Shown here piece after piece: positions 6,461 through 7,859 of a stretch of 7,859 bases of DNA. A model generated the notes under the pieces. It saw nothing but the letters and a program-made list of their open reading frames with translations, was not told the origin of the DNA and ran no database searches. The first letter of the stretch is position 1. Each line of letters starts with the position of its first letter. A program made the translations under genes and the position numbers. The stretch comes from an uncultured Muribaculaceae bacterium. Lineage in GTDB: Bacteria; Bacteroidota; Bacteroidia; Bacteroidales; Muribaculaceae. The stretch spans positions 1 to 7,859 of the forward strand of contig CAJURN010000019.1 in the NCBI GenBank assembly GCA_910589055.1, given 5' to 3'.

Positions 6461-6492
6461 GGGCCTGATAAGTCAAACGGGTCTGATAAGTC
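6461..6492. repeat. Direct repeat GGGYCTGATAAGTC, two copies
   Basis: GGGCCTGATAAGTC (6461-6474) and GGGTCTGATAAGTC (6479-6492) differ at one of 14 positions and are offset by 18 nt. A third, inverted and partly degenerate copy, GACCTATCAGACCC, lies at 6499-6512. The arrangement resembles short intergenic repeats of Bacteroidales genomes; whether it is dispersed in this genome cannot be seen here. Confidence 0.6.
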
Positions 6493-6517
6493 CCGTGAGA
6501 CCTATCAGACCCGTTTG
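6474..6517. terminator. Perfect 15-bp inverted repeat, possible bidirectional terminator
   Basis: Arms 6474-6488 (CAAACGGGTCTGATA) and 6503-6517 pair perfectly around a 14-nt loop, and a short outer stem GCAAAT/ATTTGC (6455-6460 with 6522-6527) can form around it. It sits between the convergent WYL regulator and frr genes, where a shared terminator is expected. No good U-tract follows on either strand (TTTGTCATATTTG on +, TTTGACTTATC on -). It may therefore act by stem stability alone or be a REP-like mRNA-end element. Confidence 0.55.
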
Positions 6518-6526
6518 TCATATTTG

Positions 6527-6547
6527 CCTGACAATTACACTGTCAGG
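6527..6547 (-). other. Hairpin enclosing the frr stop codon
   Basis: CCTGACA (6527-6533) and TGTCAGG (6541-6547) form a perfect 7-bp stem with a 7-nt loop. On the minus strand the loop reads GTGTAAT and contains the frr TAA stop. No T-tract follows, so it is not a classical terminator; it could stabilise the mRNA 3' end. Confidence 0.45.
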
Positions 6548-7095
6548 ATTTCTTTTTCCTTGGCGGCGAAGATTTCGTCGATGCGCTTGAGGAATTTATC
6601 GTGGATTTTCTGCACCTGCACTTCGGCGTCCTTTTCCACATCTTCGGGCATGCCTTGCTTTACGGCTTTCTTGAGGCCTTCGATGGCATCGCGGCGGGCA
6701 TTGCGCACGCTCACCTTGGCCTGCTCGGCTTCGGCCTTCGACTGCTTCACGAGTGCCTTACGGCGGTCTTCGGTCAGTGGCGGGATGGAAAGGCGGATAC
6801 ATTCGCCGTTGTTTTCGGGCATGATTCCGATTTCGGAATTGATAATGGCTTTCTCAATTTCCTTGAACATGGCTTTCTCCCAGGGGGTGATGGTGATGGT
6901 GCGGGCATCGGGAACGCTTACGTTGGCAACATTTGCCAGCGGAGCGAGACTTCCGTAATATTCCACACGGAGTCCGTCGAGAATCTTGGGATTGGCCTTT
7001 CCGGCGCGTATGCGGGCCAGGGTCTCGTCGAGATATGCCACTGCCATTTCCATTTTTTCTTCGGCAGGAGCGAGATAAGTCTTAACGTCGGTCAT
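6535..7095 (-). CDS. frr: Ribosome recycling factor
   Basis: This 186-residue cytoplasmic protein is RRF, which with EF-G splits post-termination ribosomes so the subunits can be reused. The length matches the usual 185 or so. Diagnostic stretches are RAGKANPKILDGLRVEYYGS (30-49) in the first helix and hinge, DARTITITPWEKAMF (63-77) and AIINSEIGIMPENNGECIRLSIPPLTEDRR (83-112) in domain II, and the conserved VRNARRDA (130-137) of the third helix, whose arginines contact 23S rRNA. A charged C-terminal helix completes the three-helix bundle. The start ATG (7093-7095) lies 23 nt after the pyrH stop, so both genes are likely one transcript, as in most bacteria. The stop codon lies in a small hairpin. 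No anomalies were seen; essential housekeeping gene. Confidence 0.98.
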   Translation of the reverse strand: MTDVKTYLAPAEEKMEMAVAYLDETLARIRAGKANPKILDGLRVEYYGSLAPLANVANVSVPDARTITITPWEKAMFKEIEKAIINSEIGIMPENNGECIRLSIPPLTEDRRKALVKQSKAEAEQAKVSVRNARRDAIEGLKKAVKQGMPEDVEKDAEVQVQKIHDKFLKRIDEIFAAKEKEILTV

Positions 7096-7118
7096 TTCAG
7101 GGGGTATTTAATGGTTTG

Positions 7119-7829
7119 TTAATATACGAGCGTTCCGATGGGTTCTCCGGCGATAACTTTGGCGAGATTTCCGGGAGTATCCATGTCGAACACAACAATC
7201 TTCATGCCGTTTTCCTTGCAGAGGGTTGTTGCGGTAAGATCCATGATGCGCAGCCCCATGTTGTAGATGTCGTCGTAGGTAATCTTCTCGAATTTTACGG
7301 CATTGGGGTCTTTCTCGGGATCGGCGGTGTAGATGCCATCGACGCGGGTGCCTTTGAGCATCACGTCGGTCTTGAGCTCGACAGCGCGCAGAGCCGACGC
7401 CGTGTCGGTGGTGAAGAACGGATTACCCGTACCTCCGGCAACGATAACCACTTCGCCGAGTTTCAGATGCTCCAGAGCGCGTGCGGGGCTGTAATGTTCG
7501 CCAATCGGGAACATTGCTATGGATGTGAGCACGCGTGCAGGCTGTCCTACGGCTTCGAGAGCCGAGCTGAGAGCCACTGAGTTGATTACGGTGGCAAGCA
7601 TGCCCATTTGGTCGCCCTTTACGCGGTCGAAGCCTTTGGCGGCTCCTGAAAGTCCGCGGAAGATGTTTCCACCTCCGATAACGATTGCCACTTCCACGCC
7701 TGCTTCAACGAGCTGGCGGATTTGCGATGCGTAGGCATTGAGGCGTTCGGTGTCGATGCCGTAGCCCTGTTTTCCCATCAGTGATTCACCACTGAGTTTC
7801 AGAAGTATTCTGCGATATTTAGGTTGCAT
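7119..7829 (-). CDS. pyrH: UMP kinase (uridylate kinase)
   Basis: This 236-residue protein of the amino acid kinase fold phosphorylates UMP to UDP with ATP, the committed step toward UTP and CTP; the bacterial enzyme is a hexamer regulated by GTP and UTP. Visible motifs are LKLSGESL (10-17, phosphate binding), VIGGGNIFRG (50-59), GDQMGMLATVINS (72-84, UMP site), VAGGTGNPFFTTDTASALRA (130-149) and the nucleotide-binding KGTRVDGIYTADP (159-171). It ends with IGTLVY, a usual family ending. The length matches the family. The ATG at 7829 is about 17 nt downstream of a -7 promoter box. The gene is complete and followed by frr after 23 nt, a gene pairing conserved across bacteria. Confidence 0.98.
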   Translation of the reverse strand: MQPKYRRILLKLSGESLMGKQGYGIDTERLNAYASQIRQLVEAGVEVAIVIGGGNIFRGLSGAAKGFDRVKGDQMGMLATVINSVALSSALEAVGQPARVLTSIAMFPIGEHYSPARALEHLKLGEVVIVAGGTGNPFFTTDTASALRAVELKTDVMLKGTRVDGIYTADPEKDPNAVKFEKITYDDIYNMGLRIMDLTATTLCKENGMKIVVFDMDTPGNLAKVIAGEPIGTLVY

Positions 7830-7845
7830 GGTTGTTGGTTTTTCG

Positions 7846-7853
7846 CAAAGATA
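7846..7853 (-). promoter_or_regulatory. -7 promoter element of pyrH-frr
   Basis: On the minus strand TATCTTTG fits the Bacteroidota TAnnTTTG box, 16 nt before the pyrH ATG. The predicted start leaves a leader of roughly 10 nt. The -33 element would lie beyond the right edge of the window, so it cannot be confirmed here. Confidence 0.6.
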
Positions 7854-7859
7854 CGAATT

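Noticed and set aside
6402..6590. 62-codon open frame overlapping the WYL stop (ATGA)
   Set aside because: It runs through the repeat/hairpin region and into frr antisense. Its product is low-complexity translation of the repeats (GLISQTGLISPVRPIRPV) with an Arg-rich end.
1..7859. CRISPR array, insertion sequence or phage genes
   Set aside because: No regularly spaced repeats, transposase, integrase or phage structural genes are visible on either strand.

Overview
The window looks like chromosomal DNA from a Bacteroidales member, most plausibly a Muribaculaceae- or Bacteroides-like gut commensal. The support is several upstream regions carrying the Bacteroidota -7 promoter element TAnnTTTG (2743-2750 on +; 2484-2491, 2640-2647 and 7846-7853 on -), the absence of clear Shine-Dalgarno sites, and the character of the proteins. 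The genus is an inference.

Layout. 1-1324 (+): the 3' part of a MATE-family multidrug/solute exporter gene, missing only a short N-terminus off the left edge. 1350-1778 (+): a small GNAT acetyltransferase resembling YjaB. 1803-2478 (-): an AT-rich two-gene MNT/HEPN toxin-antitoxin module, with mntA-like antitoxin first and hepT-like toxin second, overlapping by 8 nt. 2505-2626 (-): tRNA-Ala(GGC) followed by a strong intrinsic terminator whose 3' arm also provides the -33 region of the mntA promoter. 2627-2788: a divergent intergenic region with the tRNA promoter (-), the promoter of the next operon (+) and a perfect 14-bp palindrome.

2789-6405 (+): a tight three-gene unit made of an exported DUF1343/NamZ-like exo-beta-N-acetylmuramidase, a sodium:solute symporter, and a WYL-domain transcription factor whose GTG start lies 1 nt after the symporter stop. 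The simplest reading is a cell-wall sugar salvage cassette: NamZ releases MurNAc from peptidoglycan fragments, the symporter imports it, and the WYL protein senses a ligand and regulates. No MurNAc kinase or etherase is in the window, so the substrate is inferred.

6406-6534: the convergent end, containing a direct repeat, a perfect 15-bp inverted repeat and a second hairpin that holds the frr stop codon in its loop. 6535-7829 (-): the conserved pyrH-frr housekeeping pair (UMP kinase, then ribosome recycling factor), with the pyrH promoter -7 box near the right edge.

Most of the window is ordinary chromosome. The parts worth a second look are the NamZ-symporter-WYL unit, the composite tRNA terminator/mntA promoter, and the repeats at the convergent junction.
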